A DNA stretch of 64,000 nucleotides from Campylobacterota bacterium (GCA_020633995.1 JACKCO010000004.1:372001-436000), one strand, 5' to 3'. Shown: positions 24,702 through 32,644, counted from the first letter of the stretch. Notes: a model not told the origin generated them from the sequence alone. Numbers and translations are program-made.

Positions 24702-25186
24702 ACGATATAAAAAGAGGATCGGCTCTTTTATTGGTTATGACATTCGCTGCTTTGATAAGCATGATTGGTATATCGTGGTGGATACAGAGCGGTTTAGATC
24801 TTGACATTGCAAGAGAACGCGTACGTTTTTACCAGCGTTTTTATTATACAGAAATAGCATTGCAAGAGGGCATTATGTTTGCGCGGTCAAATTTCTCACT
24901 CTTGAATACAGAACAAGTACAAAAGGAATTACCACTCATTTTTCCGTTGTCACAGTTACCACAAATAGACCTTAACTTACAGAGGTCCCTGCAAGGAATG
25001 CAGCTTGTTTTTATGGTCGATAAGCTTGCACAAAAACCAAACGATGACGTACTTTTTATAAAGGCCCTGCTGAGCAAGAACCATAAAGTTATATGTAGCC
25101 TTCGTTGTCTGATGAGGCGCATAGAGCATGAGGGCAAGGAAGCATATGTACTTGATGGTTTTACTCTCGGCACTTTGTCACAATAG
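24698..25186 (+). CDS. GspK/PilX-like minor pseudopilin
   Basis: 162 residues. MNDIKRG precedes SALLLVMTFAALISMIGISWW, a pilin-like helix that lacks the conserved Glu at +5, as in GspK-type tip pseudopilins. RFYQRFYYTEIALQEGIMFARS follows, similar in pattern to the region after the helix in GspK and PilX proteins. It overlaps the upstream pseudopilin gene by four bases (ATGA) and the downstream lnt-like gene by about 40 bases, so the four genes form a tightly packed operon. It is shorter than typical GspK, so a PilX-like role is equally possible. Confidence 0.65.
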   Translation: MNDIKRGSALLLVMTFAALISMIGISWWIQSGLDLDIARERVRFYQRFYYTEIALQEGIMFARSNFSLLNTEQVQKELPLIFPLSQLPQIDLNLQRSLQGMQLVFMVDKLAQKPNDDVLFIKALLSKNHKVICSLRCLMRRIEHEGKEAYVLDGFTLGTLSQ

Positions 25187-26474
25187 TGCGTTTCTTTACC
25201 CGGGGTTATCATTTTTGGTTATTGCATCCATAGGTATCCTTGCATATGTATTATCTGCAACTGTGCCTACGTTGAAGCGCTCGTTGGGATACGGGGTTTT
25301 ATGGGGAGTTTGTGTGCATGGCAGCCACTTTTTTTGGCTTTTTGAGTTATTACGAACACAGAGTACATGCGCACTTACTGGCTCAGCGTCACTGTATCTT
25401 TTGATAGTCCTCTATTTTTCACTGCTCACAGGATGTTGGTTTTTGAGTTATACCCTTGTTCGTAATTTTTTGGGGTTAACAAAAACCCATAGCCTTACCG
25501 CGGCTTTTTTTGTTACAGCTGTAGCCTATTTTGTGGCGATCGAACATTATGCACTTTCATTGTTTGGTAGAGTAGAGGGTTATCCTTTTTTAAATCCGTT
25601 TATTCCGCTTGCGCGATACCGGTGGTTTTGCATTCTGCTTGCTAGCGTGAGCTCTGTGTATTTTCCGGGACAAACACTTTCTGAGAGCTATCGTCGATTT
25701 AATAAATCATGCGATCTTACATACATTGAACCGCTCGTTAATCGCGCAATGAGCAAAGAGGAGCGGGCGCTAATAACGCCTGCGCATCTTGCGCAACGTG
25801 TATACCACCAATTAACCAGCGCTGTCAGCAAACAGAAAAACTCTAATGACTACGAAAAAATACATATACTGTGCGCTCCGGAAAGCGCCTTTCCTTTCGC
25901 TATAAATGACTATAACGATGACCAGAAGTTATGGAATGCGGCACTGTATAAAAACAGCATTTTTCTTATTGGGACAGTTTACGAATATGAAAAAAAAGTG
26001 TATCAAAGTGTAGCTTTTCTTCGACCAGGATTTAAATACTTACATTCGTGTCCGATAATGCAAATCTATGTCAAAAAACACAAAATTCCACTATGCGAAT
26101 ATCTTCCCAAATTTACCAAGAAAATTCTTAAAGGATTATCAAATAGTCGACACAGTTTATTTGATCTAGCCTGCAATTTGTCTCGGGGGAAACCAGGAAT
26201 TGGCGTTCAACAATTCATTCTCAATGACCAGGTTATTATTCTGCCTCAAATTTGTTCTGAATTTTTTTGTACATCACGGATTGTGGATTTTTTAGCAGAA
26301 CGGAGGCATGCGGGCTCTGATAAGCAATTTGTCATTTTTTTATTCATTAATGATAGCTGGTTCATTCCCAGCTTTAGAGAATTGATGCAGACAGCGGCAA
26401 CTTTAAAAGCTGCTTGCATACAAATGCCAACGGTATATGTAGGACATTTTGGGTATAAACAATTACTCAGATGA
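25146..26474 (+). CDS. lnt: Apolipoprotein N-acyltransferase, divergent
   Basis: 442 residues from the ATG at 25146, which has AAGGA five bases upstream; an ATG at 25128 lacks one. Six to seven N-terminal membrane helices are followed by a nitrilase-like domain. The catalytic triad is visible: Glu246 in APESAFPF, Lys310 in YVKKHKIPLCEYLP (with the essential Glu eight residues later), and Cys370 in QICSEFF. FINDSWF also matches the family. Lnt adds the third acyl chain to lipoproteins before Lol export, so it fits the LolC/E-type permease elsewhere in the window. The protein is shorter than E. coli Lnt and weakly conserved outside the motifs, hence moderate confidence. Confidence 0.75.
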   Translation: MYLMVLLSALCHNSAFLYPGLSFLVIASIGILAYVLSATVPTLKRSLGYGVLWGVCVHGSHFFWLFELLRTQSTCALTGSASLYLLIVLYFSLLTGCWFLSYTLVRNFLGLTKTHSLTAAFFVTAVAYFVAIEHYALSLFGRVEGYPFLNPFIPLARYRWFCILLASVSSVYFPGQTLSESYRRFNKSCDLTYIEPLVNRAMSKEERALITPAHLAQRVYHQLTSAVSKQKNSNDYEKIHILCAPESAFPFAINDYNDDQKLWNAALYKNSIFLIGTVYEYEKKVYQSVAFLRPGFKYLHSCPIMQIYVKKHKIPLCEYLPKFTKKILKGLSNSRHSLFDLACNLSRGKPGIGVQQFILNDQVIILPQICSEFFCTSRIVDFLAERRHAGSDKQFVIFLFINDSWFIPSFRELMQTAATLKAACIQMPTVYVGHFGYKQLLR

Positions 26475-26556
26475 CGTACCAATTACCTGCTTTTTTAGGT
26501 ATACTAAGGAAAATTCAAAAAACTGTAGGATAATGCATCACAAAAGAGGATGGCGT

Positions 26557-27009
26557 ATGAAAGTTTATATGCTCAAAGATGTTGAAAAAGTTGGTATGTC
26601 AGGACAAATTATCAATGTCTCTGACGGCTATGCAAATAATTTTTTGCTACCACGCAAGTTTGCTTTGGAAGTGACAGGCAAAAATATGTCATTTTTAGAA
26701 AGTAAGCAACAACAGGTACGAGTAACCGCAGAAGCAATTGCGTCAAAGGCTGGTATGCTTGCAGAACGTATTAAAACTATGCACTTGACCATTAAAGAAC
26801 GTGTACACGATGACGGTAAATTGTACGGGTCGGTTGGCGCCGATGAGATTGTGCAACTCCTCAAAGATAAGGACATTACGGTCAACAGAAAGCAGATCGA
26901 ATTTGAAAAGTCTGTTCGTTCGGTTGGTGAACATAAGGTCATTGTGCGTCTTTCATCAAAATTAAGACCAGCTTTCACCCTTAAAGTAGTAGCAAAAGAA
27001 GGCGAATAA
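26557..27009 (+). CDS. rplI: Large ribosomal subunit protein bL9
   Basis: 151 residues from MKVYMLKDVEKVGMSGQIINVSDGYANNFLLPRKFA, the classic bL9 N-terminal domain. A long central helix and a C-terminal domain (VKERVHDDGKLYGSVGADEIV) follow. The frame extends upstream to 26449, but that extension does not belong to the family and the ATG at 26557 has GAGG seven bases upstream. It is followed 30 bases later by dnaB, the common bacterial rplI-dnaB order. Confidence 0.95.
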   Translation: MKVYMLKDVEKVGMSGQIINVSDGYANNFLLPRKFALEVTGKNMSFLESKQQQVRVTAEAIASKAGMLAERIKTMHLTIKERVHDDGKLYGSVGADEIVQLLKDKDITVNRKQIEFEKSVRSVGEHKVIVRLSSKLRPAFTLKVVAKEGE

Positions 27010-27039
27010 AAAAGCCACGTTTCATATCTGGATTTACCT

Positions 27040-28425
27040 ATGCCTCATGCCCCCCAAAGCAAAAAGGATAGGCAGAAGTTTTCATTGTCCGATGTTGGTG
27101 GGAAAAATATACCCACTAACATCGAGGCAGAAAAGGCAGTATTGGCAGCGATACTGCTTAATGATGAAAATTTGACGCTTGTCTCGGACATCTTAAAACC
27201 ACATCATTTTTACAGTTATGCCCATCAGGTTATTTATCAAGCAATTATTGAACTTGCTCAAGAAAACAAGCGCATAGATTTGTTGGTATTGCAAGACTTG
27301 CTTGCAACAAAAAATAATCTTGAAGCAGTTGGCGGTATCCCATACCTTATGGAGCTTCAAGAAAATATACCTGCTCTTGGCCTTATTGCCCAGCACGCGG
27401 CAATCGTAAAAGATAAGTCAACATTGCGAGAGCTTATTAGTACAGCATCGGAAATTATACAACACTGCTATGAGCAAAAAGTAGACGAAATTGATGAAGT
27501 GCTTGATTTTGCAGAAAAAAAAGTATTCCAGATTTCAAACAACCTGACCATTCCCACCTTTGTCAAACTTGACGCGGTACTAAAAAAAACTTTTCAGCAG
27601 CTGGCTGAAGTCAAAACATGCCGCGAGGGTGTGACTGGGGTTCCCAGTGGGTTTACTCATTTTGACATGATGACTTCGGGTATGCAGCGGGGCGACCTGC
27701 TTATTTTGGCAGCCCGACCGTCAATGGGTAAAACGGCCTTAGCACTTAATATGGCGCTTAGCGCTTGGAACAGTGGCGCACCAGTTGCCATCTTTTCTTT
27801 GGAAATGTCTGCCGAACAACTAGTCTTGCGTATGTTATCGACCCAGTCAGGCATTGCCCATCAAAAGATTCGTAATGCCATGGTTAGCTCTGAGGAGTGG
27901 ATGACTTTAACAAATACGGCTGCCAAACTGGCAGAAGCCGGTATTTTCATTGATGATACCGCCACCATCAACATTATGGAGCTTCGAGCAAAGGCAAGAA
28001 AGCTAAAAGCTCAAGAAAATATAGGTCTTATCATTATTGACTATCTACAACTTATTGGTTCACACCAGCGGTTTGAGAATCGGACACAAGAAATATCGGC
28101 AATTTCTCGAGGGCTTAAGGCGCTGGCCAAGGAACTTGATGTACCCGTTTTGGCTTGTTCACAGTTGTCGCGTTCCCTTGAAACCAGGATGGACAAGCGA
28201 CCTATGCTTTCTGACCTTCGTGAGTCGGGAGCTATCGAACAAGATGGCGATGTTATCTTTTTCATCTATCGGGATGTGGTCTATAATCCTGATACCGAAC
28301 ATCCTGATTTGACCGAAATCATTATTGGCAAACAGCGCAACGGACCCGTTGGTTCGTTTTACGCAAACTTCAAAGGAGACATTGCTCAGTTTGTAGACAT
28401 TGCAGACGAGCAAGCGCTCATTTAA
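27040..28425 (+). CDS. dnaB: Replicative DNA helicase DnaB
   Basis: Hexameric helicase that unwinds DNA at the replication fork. 461 residues: an N-terminal DnaB domain (PTNIEAEKAVLAAIL), a linker, and a RecA-like ATPase domain with Walker A ARPSMGKT at 225-232, Walker B LIIIDYLQL, and the arginine-finger and C-terminal DLRESGAIEQDGDVIFFIYR region. No intein and no unusual insertion. It sits 30 bases after rplI and 30 bases before ruvC, so the three probably form one operon. Confidence 0.97.
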   Translation: MPHAPQSKKDRQKFSLSDVGGKNIPTNIEAEKAVLAAILLNDENLTLVSDILKPHHFYSYAHQVIYQAIIELAQENKRIDLLVLQDLLATKNNLEAVGGIPYLMELQENIPALGLIAQHAAIVKDKSTLRELISTASEIIQHCYEQKVDEIDEVLDFAEKKVFQISNNLTIPTFVKLDAVLKKTFQQLAEVKTCREGVTGVPSGFTHFDMMTSGMQRGDLLILAARPSMGKTALALNMALSAWNSGAPVAIFSLEMSAEQLVLRMLSTQSGIAHQKIRNAMVSSEEWMTLTNTAAKLAEAGIFIDDTATINIMELRAKARKLKAQENIGLIIIDYLQLIGSHQRFENRTQEISAISRGLKALAKELDVPVLACSQLSRSLETRMDKRPMLSDLRESGAIEQDGDVIFFIYRDVVYNPDTEHPDLTEIIIGKQRNGPVGSFYANFKGDIAQFVDIADEQALI

Positions 28426-28455
28426 AAAAATCAAAAAAGGAGAGGGAGTAAAAAA

Positions 28456-28986
28456 GTGGAAAAGGTCAAAACCTCATGTATTACCCTAGGGGTTGACCCG
28501 GGTTTTTCGGTTACGGGTTTTGGGGTAATGCAAAGAAAGCCAAATGGGGTTCAACTCCTTGATTGTGGTTACCTCAAAATGCGTTCATCGGATTCGCTTG
28601 TTAGGCGGACTGGAATATTTTACCATTTCTTCAAAGACAAAATTGAACAACTTCACATTTCTCACATAGCACTCGAGACTCCATTTTTGGGAAAGAATGC
28701 CCAGACATTTTTGAAGTTGGGGTACTTACGTGGAATCTTATACCTGCTTGCCGACCAACATCAAATTCCAACTTCCGAGTTTGCCCCCAAACAGGTCAAG
28801 ACAACCGTCACCGGTTTTGGGGGTGCAAGTAAGGACCAAGTTGCCTTGATGGTGCACCGGTTGTTTCCAAACTTACACCAAAAATTTCTCATCTCAAAAA
28901 ACGATATAACTGATGCGCTTGCAGTTTGTCTGTGTGGTGTTTGGACTGAGCAGGCGTATTCCAATATAGCAAAAAACTACATGTAA
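28456..28986 (+). CDS. ruvC: Holliday junction resolvase RuvC
   Basis: Cleaves four-way DNA junctions during recombinational repair. 176 residues with a GTG start behind AAGGAGAGGGAG. The four acidic metal ligands are present in the correct spacing: Asp14 in GVDPG, Glu74 in ALETPF, Asp150 and Asp153 in NDITDALAV. GFGGASKDQVALMV is the family's DNA-binding loop region. No ruvA or ruvB is adjacent. A small hairpin CCTGC-TATT-GCAGG with TTTG follows at about 29014-29030 and may act as a weak terminator. Confidence 0.93.
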   Translation: MEKVKTSCITLGVDPGFSVTGFGVMQRKPNGVQLLDCGYLKMRSSDSLVRRTGIFYHFFKDKIEQLHISHIALETPFLGKNAQTFLKLGYLRGILYLLADQHQIPTSEFAPKQVKTTVTGFGGASKDQVALMVHRLFPNLHQKFLISKNDITDALAVCLCGVWTEQAYSNIAKNYM

Positions 28987-29106
28987 ACTTTCTCGTTAAA
29001 GCAAATCAAAATAGCCTGCTATTGCAGGTTTGTAATATTCATCGATTCCGATAATAAATATTATGTTAAATTTATGCGCCGTGTTATTTTGAGTGGAAAG
29101 CTAATC

Positions 29107-29140
29107 TATTGAGGTTAATTCTGCAGAATTAACCTCAATA
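29107..29140. repeat. Perfect 34-bp palindrome without spacer
   Basis: The half-site is TATTGAGGTTAATTCTG, followed immediately by its exact reverse complement, centred on CTGCAG. There is no mismatch. In DNA it could bind a dimeric protein or extrude as a cruciform; in RNA it would form a stem with a minimal loop. A T-rich stretch begins ten bases after it, so a role as an odd terminator for ruvC cannot be excluded. Confidence 0.75.
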
Positions 29141-29331
29141 ACTATAATCATTTTTTCTATGTTGGCAGGGTTAAAAAAAGGCAGTCAAATTTGACCACAG
29201 AGAAAAGAATCATGGGGAGGTAATCCAATTGGTCGTTGGTCAACAAACTTGGGGTCGCGGCAGTACTTGTCTCGTGTTTTTCTAATGTAGTAATTTTGTC
29301 AAAAGCTATGCATTCCAATAATGCTGATATC

Positions 29332-29368
29332 AAAAAAAACCGTCATGCAAGAAAATCCTGCATGACGG
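29332..29368 (-). terminator. Strong leftward terminator without an obvious gene
   Basis: Ten-bp perfect stem (29340-29349 with 29359-29368, arm CCGTCATGCA) and a nine-base loop. On the minus strand it is followed by eight consecutive T. The nearest leftward gene ends at 30087, over 700 bases away. Confidence 0.7.
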
Positions 29369-29391
29369 AAAAAGGAGAAAGGAGAGTAGTA

Positions 29392-29469
29392 ATGAAGTCA
29401 AAAAATGAATCTCAACTTCATGATAGCTATAGCTTATTACACTTTATGAAAAAATCAAGAAAAATATAA
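29392..29469 (+). CDS. Possible 25-residue peptide with a strong ribosome site
   Basis: MKSKNESQLHDSYSLLHFMKKSRKI preceded by AAAGGAGAAAGGAGAG with a five-base spacing, better than most genes in the window. The frame is open further upstream to a TTG at 29236, which would give 77 residues with a hydrophobic N-terminus but would run through the terminator hairpin. The hairpin at 29340-29368 lies just before the ribosome site and could control it. No relatives can be named. Confidence 0.3.
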   Translation: MKSKNESQLHDSYSLLHFMKKSRKI

Positions 29470-29589
29470 ATAAGCTGATAATCTGAATAAATTTCAACAT
29501 AAAGACAGTTTGTATATAAAAACAAAGGTCTTGGGCAAGTAATCTCAACCCGAGAATGCTTAATACTTTAACTATCCAATGGGAGAACC

Positions 29590-29790
29590 ATGGTAAACTA
29601 TTTGCCAGGAAAGTCAAACGCCTCACCAGTTAACGTCACCACTAAAAAAATATGGGAGGATAAACCAATCGAACGAAATCCAAGATATGGGGAAAAGAGT
29701 AAAATGAACAACCACCCTTTTCAGCCAAAATACAAAAAGCCCCTCGTTTGGAGTCCCCAAGAAAATGGAGGAAAACTTGGTTGGACATGA
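29590..29790 (+). CDS. Doubtful 66-residue hydrophilic frame
   Basis: The product is Lys/Asn/Pro-rich, without hydrophobic segments or Cys (MVNYLPGKSNASP...). GGGAG lies only four bases before the ATG, which is tight. The end overlaps a three-stem hairpin. Composition is compatible with a real protein, but nothing else supports it. Confidence 0.25.
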   Translation: MVNYLPGKSNASPVNVTTKKIWEDKPIERNPRYGEKSKMNNHPFQPKYKKPLVWSPQENGGKLGWT

Positions 29791-29797
29791 AGGGCTT
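29737..29797. other. Three-stem RNA structure, possible leftward terminator
   Basis: Nested stems: AAGCCC/GGGCTT outside, then GTCC/GGAC and CCAAG/CTTGG, with an apical 14-base loop containing GGAGG. Read on the minus strand, the outer GGGCT arm is followed by TTTTTG, so it could stop leftward transcripts. On the plus strand it would display a ribosome-site-like loop. Confidence 0.35.
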
Positions 29798-29840
29798 CTC
29801 GTACTAACCTCACCTTAATTTTTTAAATTTCACCTTTGTA

Positions 29841-29860
29841 TTACTATGAGCTTATAGTAA
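29841..29860. repeat. Inverted repeat TTACTAT-N6-ATAGTAA, operator-like
   Basis: Perfect 7-bp arms around a 6-base spacer. Its inner 18 bases share the TACTAT-N6-ATAGTA pattern with 1725-1742, in a different gene context. Confidence 0.4.
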
Positions 29861-29960
29861 GGATTGGTTATTGCAAATGGATTATATAAAAAATGGGTAT
29901 TATTATATACACTTAGTAAATTTAAGGATTTGTAGTTGCCGATAAGGGCCTCTGATAGGC

Positions 29961-30008
29961 AATAGTAAAAAATAAATAAAATTATAACTTTATTTATTTT
30001 TTACTATT
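29961..30008. repeat. 20-bp perfect inverted repeat, AT-only core
   Basis: The arm 29961-29980 (AATAGTAAAAAATAAATAAA) is the exact reverse complement of 29989-30008, with the eight-base loop ATTATAAC. It lies 80 bases after the stop codon of the leftward gene at 30087. It may be that operon's terminator or mRNA-end stabiliser, although only one G-C pair is in the stem. Confidence 0.65.
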
Positions 30009-30086
30009 TTTATAATGCAGTTTGGAATATTATCGATTGATGCGTACAAACTGAATAATCACGATGCTTCAGGATGACATGATTGG

Positions 30087-31163
30087 CTAAGAGTTAGGGC
30101 TCCCGAGAAGTATGGTTCCATCATCAAAGAAGGTGTGAAAGTACTCACAGCCTTGGGGTATCATCTTCGGGGCCTTGATTGGGTTAATAATTGGGGTTGA
30201 TTTTTGTACTACTGGCATAGGTTTTACTACGCGAAGTGGAGCCGTTACTGCAGATGAGGCCGGTATTGGCATTTGGTTGTAATACCAATAGAAACCAAGG
30301 CATAATGCAAGGACAATGCCAGTGTATAGAGCCCAATAAGAGGTCCAAGAGGTACTATTATCAGGTTTTATAGGGCCTGTTGAAATTTTTGCCTCTGTGG
30401 GGGTTCTTTGGCCTTGTTGTTCGGATGGAATTATGGTAGGAAGCGGATCTATTGAGTCATCTTGAACTTCTGCTGGCTCTGAATCGGTAACCATCACCAC
30501 GTTGGATTCTGCTTGGCCTGCTACTTCTTCTTGGGCTTTATTTTTAGGTGTTTGCTCAAACGTTTCAAGCTCACGGTCATGTTTAGCTTGTTTGGTAGCT
30601 TCTACAGCTTCTTTTATTGTCGGATTGTTGCTACATGCTTCTTGAAGAGTATTGCTTTGCTCTACAATGTCGACAAGCCTTTTTGTGCGAGCTGCATCTT
30701 GATTATTTGAGGCATTTTTTAGCTGAGTAGCCATCAGTTCTGTATAGGGTTTAAAAAGTTTTTCATTTGCAGTATCCATTCGCCTTGGTGATTGATTGTT
30801 ATGCTGTGTAAGATTCCGTTTAAAAACTTCGACAGCTTTGCTTAGCTCTTCCAGTTGTTTAATAGATAAAACCTTACCCTGCTCTCCTTGACTCGTTTTT
30901 GTTCCAATGATCTCTTCAGGCTTAAGTTCATTCAAAAAATTATTCACCGTACTCCATGGAAAGCTCGTATTAAAAGCTTGATTTGCCTCATCAAGTTTTT
31001 TCATTAATGGTACCAGGTAAGATATTTGTGCATGGTGCTCTTTTCCGCCGTCTCTTTTTAGTTGATTACGATAGGGTTGCTCAGCCCCCTGCACCGTAAA
31101 AAAGCTTATAGCCAAAAAGAACGATAATGCATTATGGATGTTGTTACCAGTTAACATTTTCAC
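30087..31163 (-). CDS. Exported helical protein with C-terminal membrane anchor
   Basis: 358 residues with a GTG start that shares one base with the TAG stop of the preceding gene (TAGTG). A signal peptide (NALSFFLAISFFTVQGAE) is followed by about 170 helical residues, an acidic Pro/Thr/Glu linker, one membrane helix near 276-297 (SYWALYTGIVLALCLGFYWYY), and a short C-terminal domain ending GCEYFHTFFDDGTILLGSPNS. No family recognised. It is the last of three genes in a leftward operon. The layout (signal, coil, linker, single helix) resembles that of the protein encoded at 22570-23658. Confidence 0.65.
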   Translation of the reverse strand: MKMLTGNNIHNALSFFLAISFFTVQGAEQPYRNQLKRDGGKEHHAQISYLVPLMKKLDEANQAFNTSFPWSTVNNFLNELKPEEIIGTKTSQGEQGKVLSIKQLEELSKAVEVFKRNLTQHNNQSPRRMDTANEKLFKPYTELMATQLKNASNNQDAARTKRLVDIVEQSNTLQEACSNNPTIKEAVEATKQAKHDRELETFEQTPKNKAQEEVAGQAESNVVMVTDSEPAEVQDDSIDPLPTIIPSEQQGQRTPTEAKISTGPIKPDNSTSWTSYWALYTGIVLALCLGFYWYYNQMPIPASSAVTAPLRVVKPMPVVQKSTPIINPIKAPKMIPQGCEYFHTFFDDGTILLGSPNS

Positions 31164-32644
31164 TATATGCCCTTTCTAAAACCTGCTTTAGCAAGGAGCG
31201 AAAGCACTTGCCCAGGGTTTTTCCAACAGTAATAAGCTGCCCCAGCAGCACCTAGTGCAAGTCCACCCCATTTCATAAAGCCTGTCCAGGTCCAACTGGA
31301 GCCATGTTCCTGTGGACTGCAAATCTGGCTTTTCCATGTTTTGAACTGTCCTGCAATGTCAAGGTCGGCTAATGTAAAGCTTGCATTGTGATTATTGTTT
31401 AATGTTTTAAGTATTAATGGGTCATCCCCAGACACTTTATCAACGGTGTCAATGATCGTATCAAATTTTTGTGTAATCTGCTGCTCATATCCTGTAAGCG
31501 CTTGTGCAATGGCTTGCTTTTGTTCTGGGCTTGCGTAAGCGAGGTCTTGTTGTAATGAGCTCAGGCTTGCAATAGCGCTTTGTACACGCTTTTCAAGCAG
31601 TTCTTTACGTTGTGGCTTTGTCGTTAAAAAGTCTAAAACAAGGTAACTTTTTCCGTGTTTTTTCAAAATTTCTGAACCTAGTACCTTGTTGATATAATGA
31701 TCCAGAGCCTTATCTAAGTTTGCAAATGCTTCGATGCATGCTGGCACTTGTACCGTTGGTTGATCAGAGGTTTGTGTTGGCACGGTGTTGGAAAGATCTT
31801 GGCTGTTTTGCTCACCGTCAACGTTAGTAGGTTGTGGCTGCGGCTGACTCTGCTCAGTGTCCTCTTGTCCTTGAAACAGTGGCCCTGAATCAGTTACGGG
31901 TTGTAGAGGTGCTGGCAGACCATCGTTACCATCCCCTTTTGTAAGGAGTTGGCCTGCATCGTCGTCTTTGTTTTCATCTTTTACAGTGTCATTGCTTGGT
32001 TGCTTGATATTGCCAAGGTTTTCTCCATCGCCGCGGTTGCTGTATTCGGTGTTTGGGGAGTTATTATAGTCAGGTACATTGCGCTCGCCCGCTTCTGTCT
32101 TTGAATAATCGGGTGAACCAAAGTTGCCAAAACCCGTGTTTGCAAATGGTAAACTATACCCAATGTTGTCTGAGTCAGCAAGCTTGTGATTTGTTGTACT
32201 TTCAGCATCGATTACAGGATAATATTCAAACGGGTTTTGCATCTGCGCTCCTACGTGCCAGTTGTTCCCGTCAGTAGAAACAGCAGTTTGCGAAATAGGC
32301 TTTTTACCTTGTGATGCCTTTTGAGGGGTGGCTCTTTTCTCGTTTGCGTCTTTTTTTGAGAGCCTTTTTGGGCTTATAGTTTTTTTAGTAGGCCCTGTTG
32401 TTGATGAGCTTAGCACCACTTGTGCATTCTCAAAGCCATTATTTTCCCCCTGCTTTTGCCCCACGCTTTCTTGTTGTACTTGCACAGGATCAATGCCAAA
32501 TAAGGCATAAAATGGTTGATTCTCAGTACTTTGGTTTAGGCCGCTTTTTGTTGGTTGCGGCCCAAACCATGTGAGTGAGGTTAAAAAAAGAATTGCTATT
32601 TTAGCGAGTTTATCAGTGTGAATTGTGGCTATTTTTGTATTCAT
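31163..32644 (-). CDS. Exported low-complexity protein with C-terminal hydrophobic helix
   Basis: About 493 residues from the ATG at 32644 (MNTKIATIHTDKLAKIAILFLTSLTWFG), which has GGAAGGG five to six bases upstream. A signal-like N-terminus is followed by about 280 residues of Asn/Gln/Ser/Gly/Asp-rich low-complexity sequence with little secondary structure. A helical domain follows (about 305-455), then a hydrophobic helix (WTGFMKWGGLALGAAGAAYY) near the C-terminus. No family recognised. It is the middle gene of the operon, between the 1111-residue coiled-coil protein and the 358-residue anchored protein, 17 bases after the first and sharing one base with the last. Confidence 0.65.
   Translation of the reverse strand: MNTKIATIHTDKLAKIAILFLTSLTWFGPQPTKSGLNQSTENQPFYALFGIDPVQVQQESVGQKQGENNGFENAQVVLSSSTTGPTKKTISPKRLSKKDANEKRATPQKASQGKKPISQTAVSTDGNNWHVGAQMQNPFEYYPVIDAESTTNHKLADSDNIGYSLPFANTGFGNFGSPDYSKTEAGERNVPDYNNSPNTEYSNRGDGENLGNIKQPSNDTVKDENKDDDAGQLLTKGDGNDGLPAPLQPVTDSGPLFQGQEDTEQSQPQPQPTNVDGEQNSQDLSNTVPTQTSDQPTVQVPACIEAFANLDKALDHYINKVLGSEILKKHGKSYLVLDFLTTKPQRKELLEKRVQSAIASLSSLQQDLAYASPEQKQAIAQALTGYEQQITQKFDTIIDTVDKVSGDDPLILKTLNNNHNASFTLADLDIAGQFKTWKSQICSPQEHGSSWTWTGFMKWGGLALGAAGAAYYCWKNPGQVLSLLAKAGFRKGI

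Larger units (their letters stand above)
28987..30086. other. 1.1-kb region almost without coding signal, rich in inverted repeats
   Basis: AT-rich spacer between ruvC and the leftward operon. It holds a perfect 34-bp palindrome (29107-29140), a 12-bp palindrome GTCAAATTTGAC (29184-29195), an orphan leftward terminator (29332-29368), a tiny frame with a strong ribosome site (29392), a doubtful 66-codon frame (29590), a three-stem hairpin (29737-29797), an operator-like repeat (29841-29860), and a 20-bp inverted repeat (29961-30008). No integrase, IS end or tRNA is visible. Small RNAs or degraded genes are both possible. Confidence 0.6.

Noticed and set aside
27040..28425. Intein or insertion in dnaB (and recA)
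   Set aside because: Both proteins are of normal length with uninterrupted Walker motifs.
29236..29469. 77-codon frame starting with TTG
   Set aside because: The start is a TTG 15 bases from the nearest GGAGG, and the frame runs through a perfect hairpin. Only the last 25 codons have a good ribosome site, so I list that shorter frame at low confidence.
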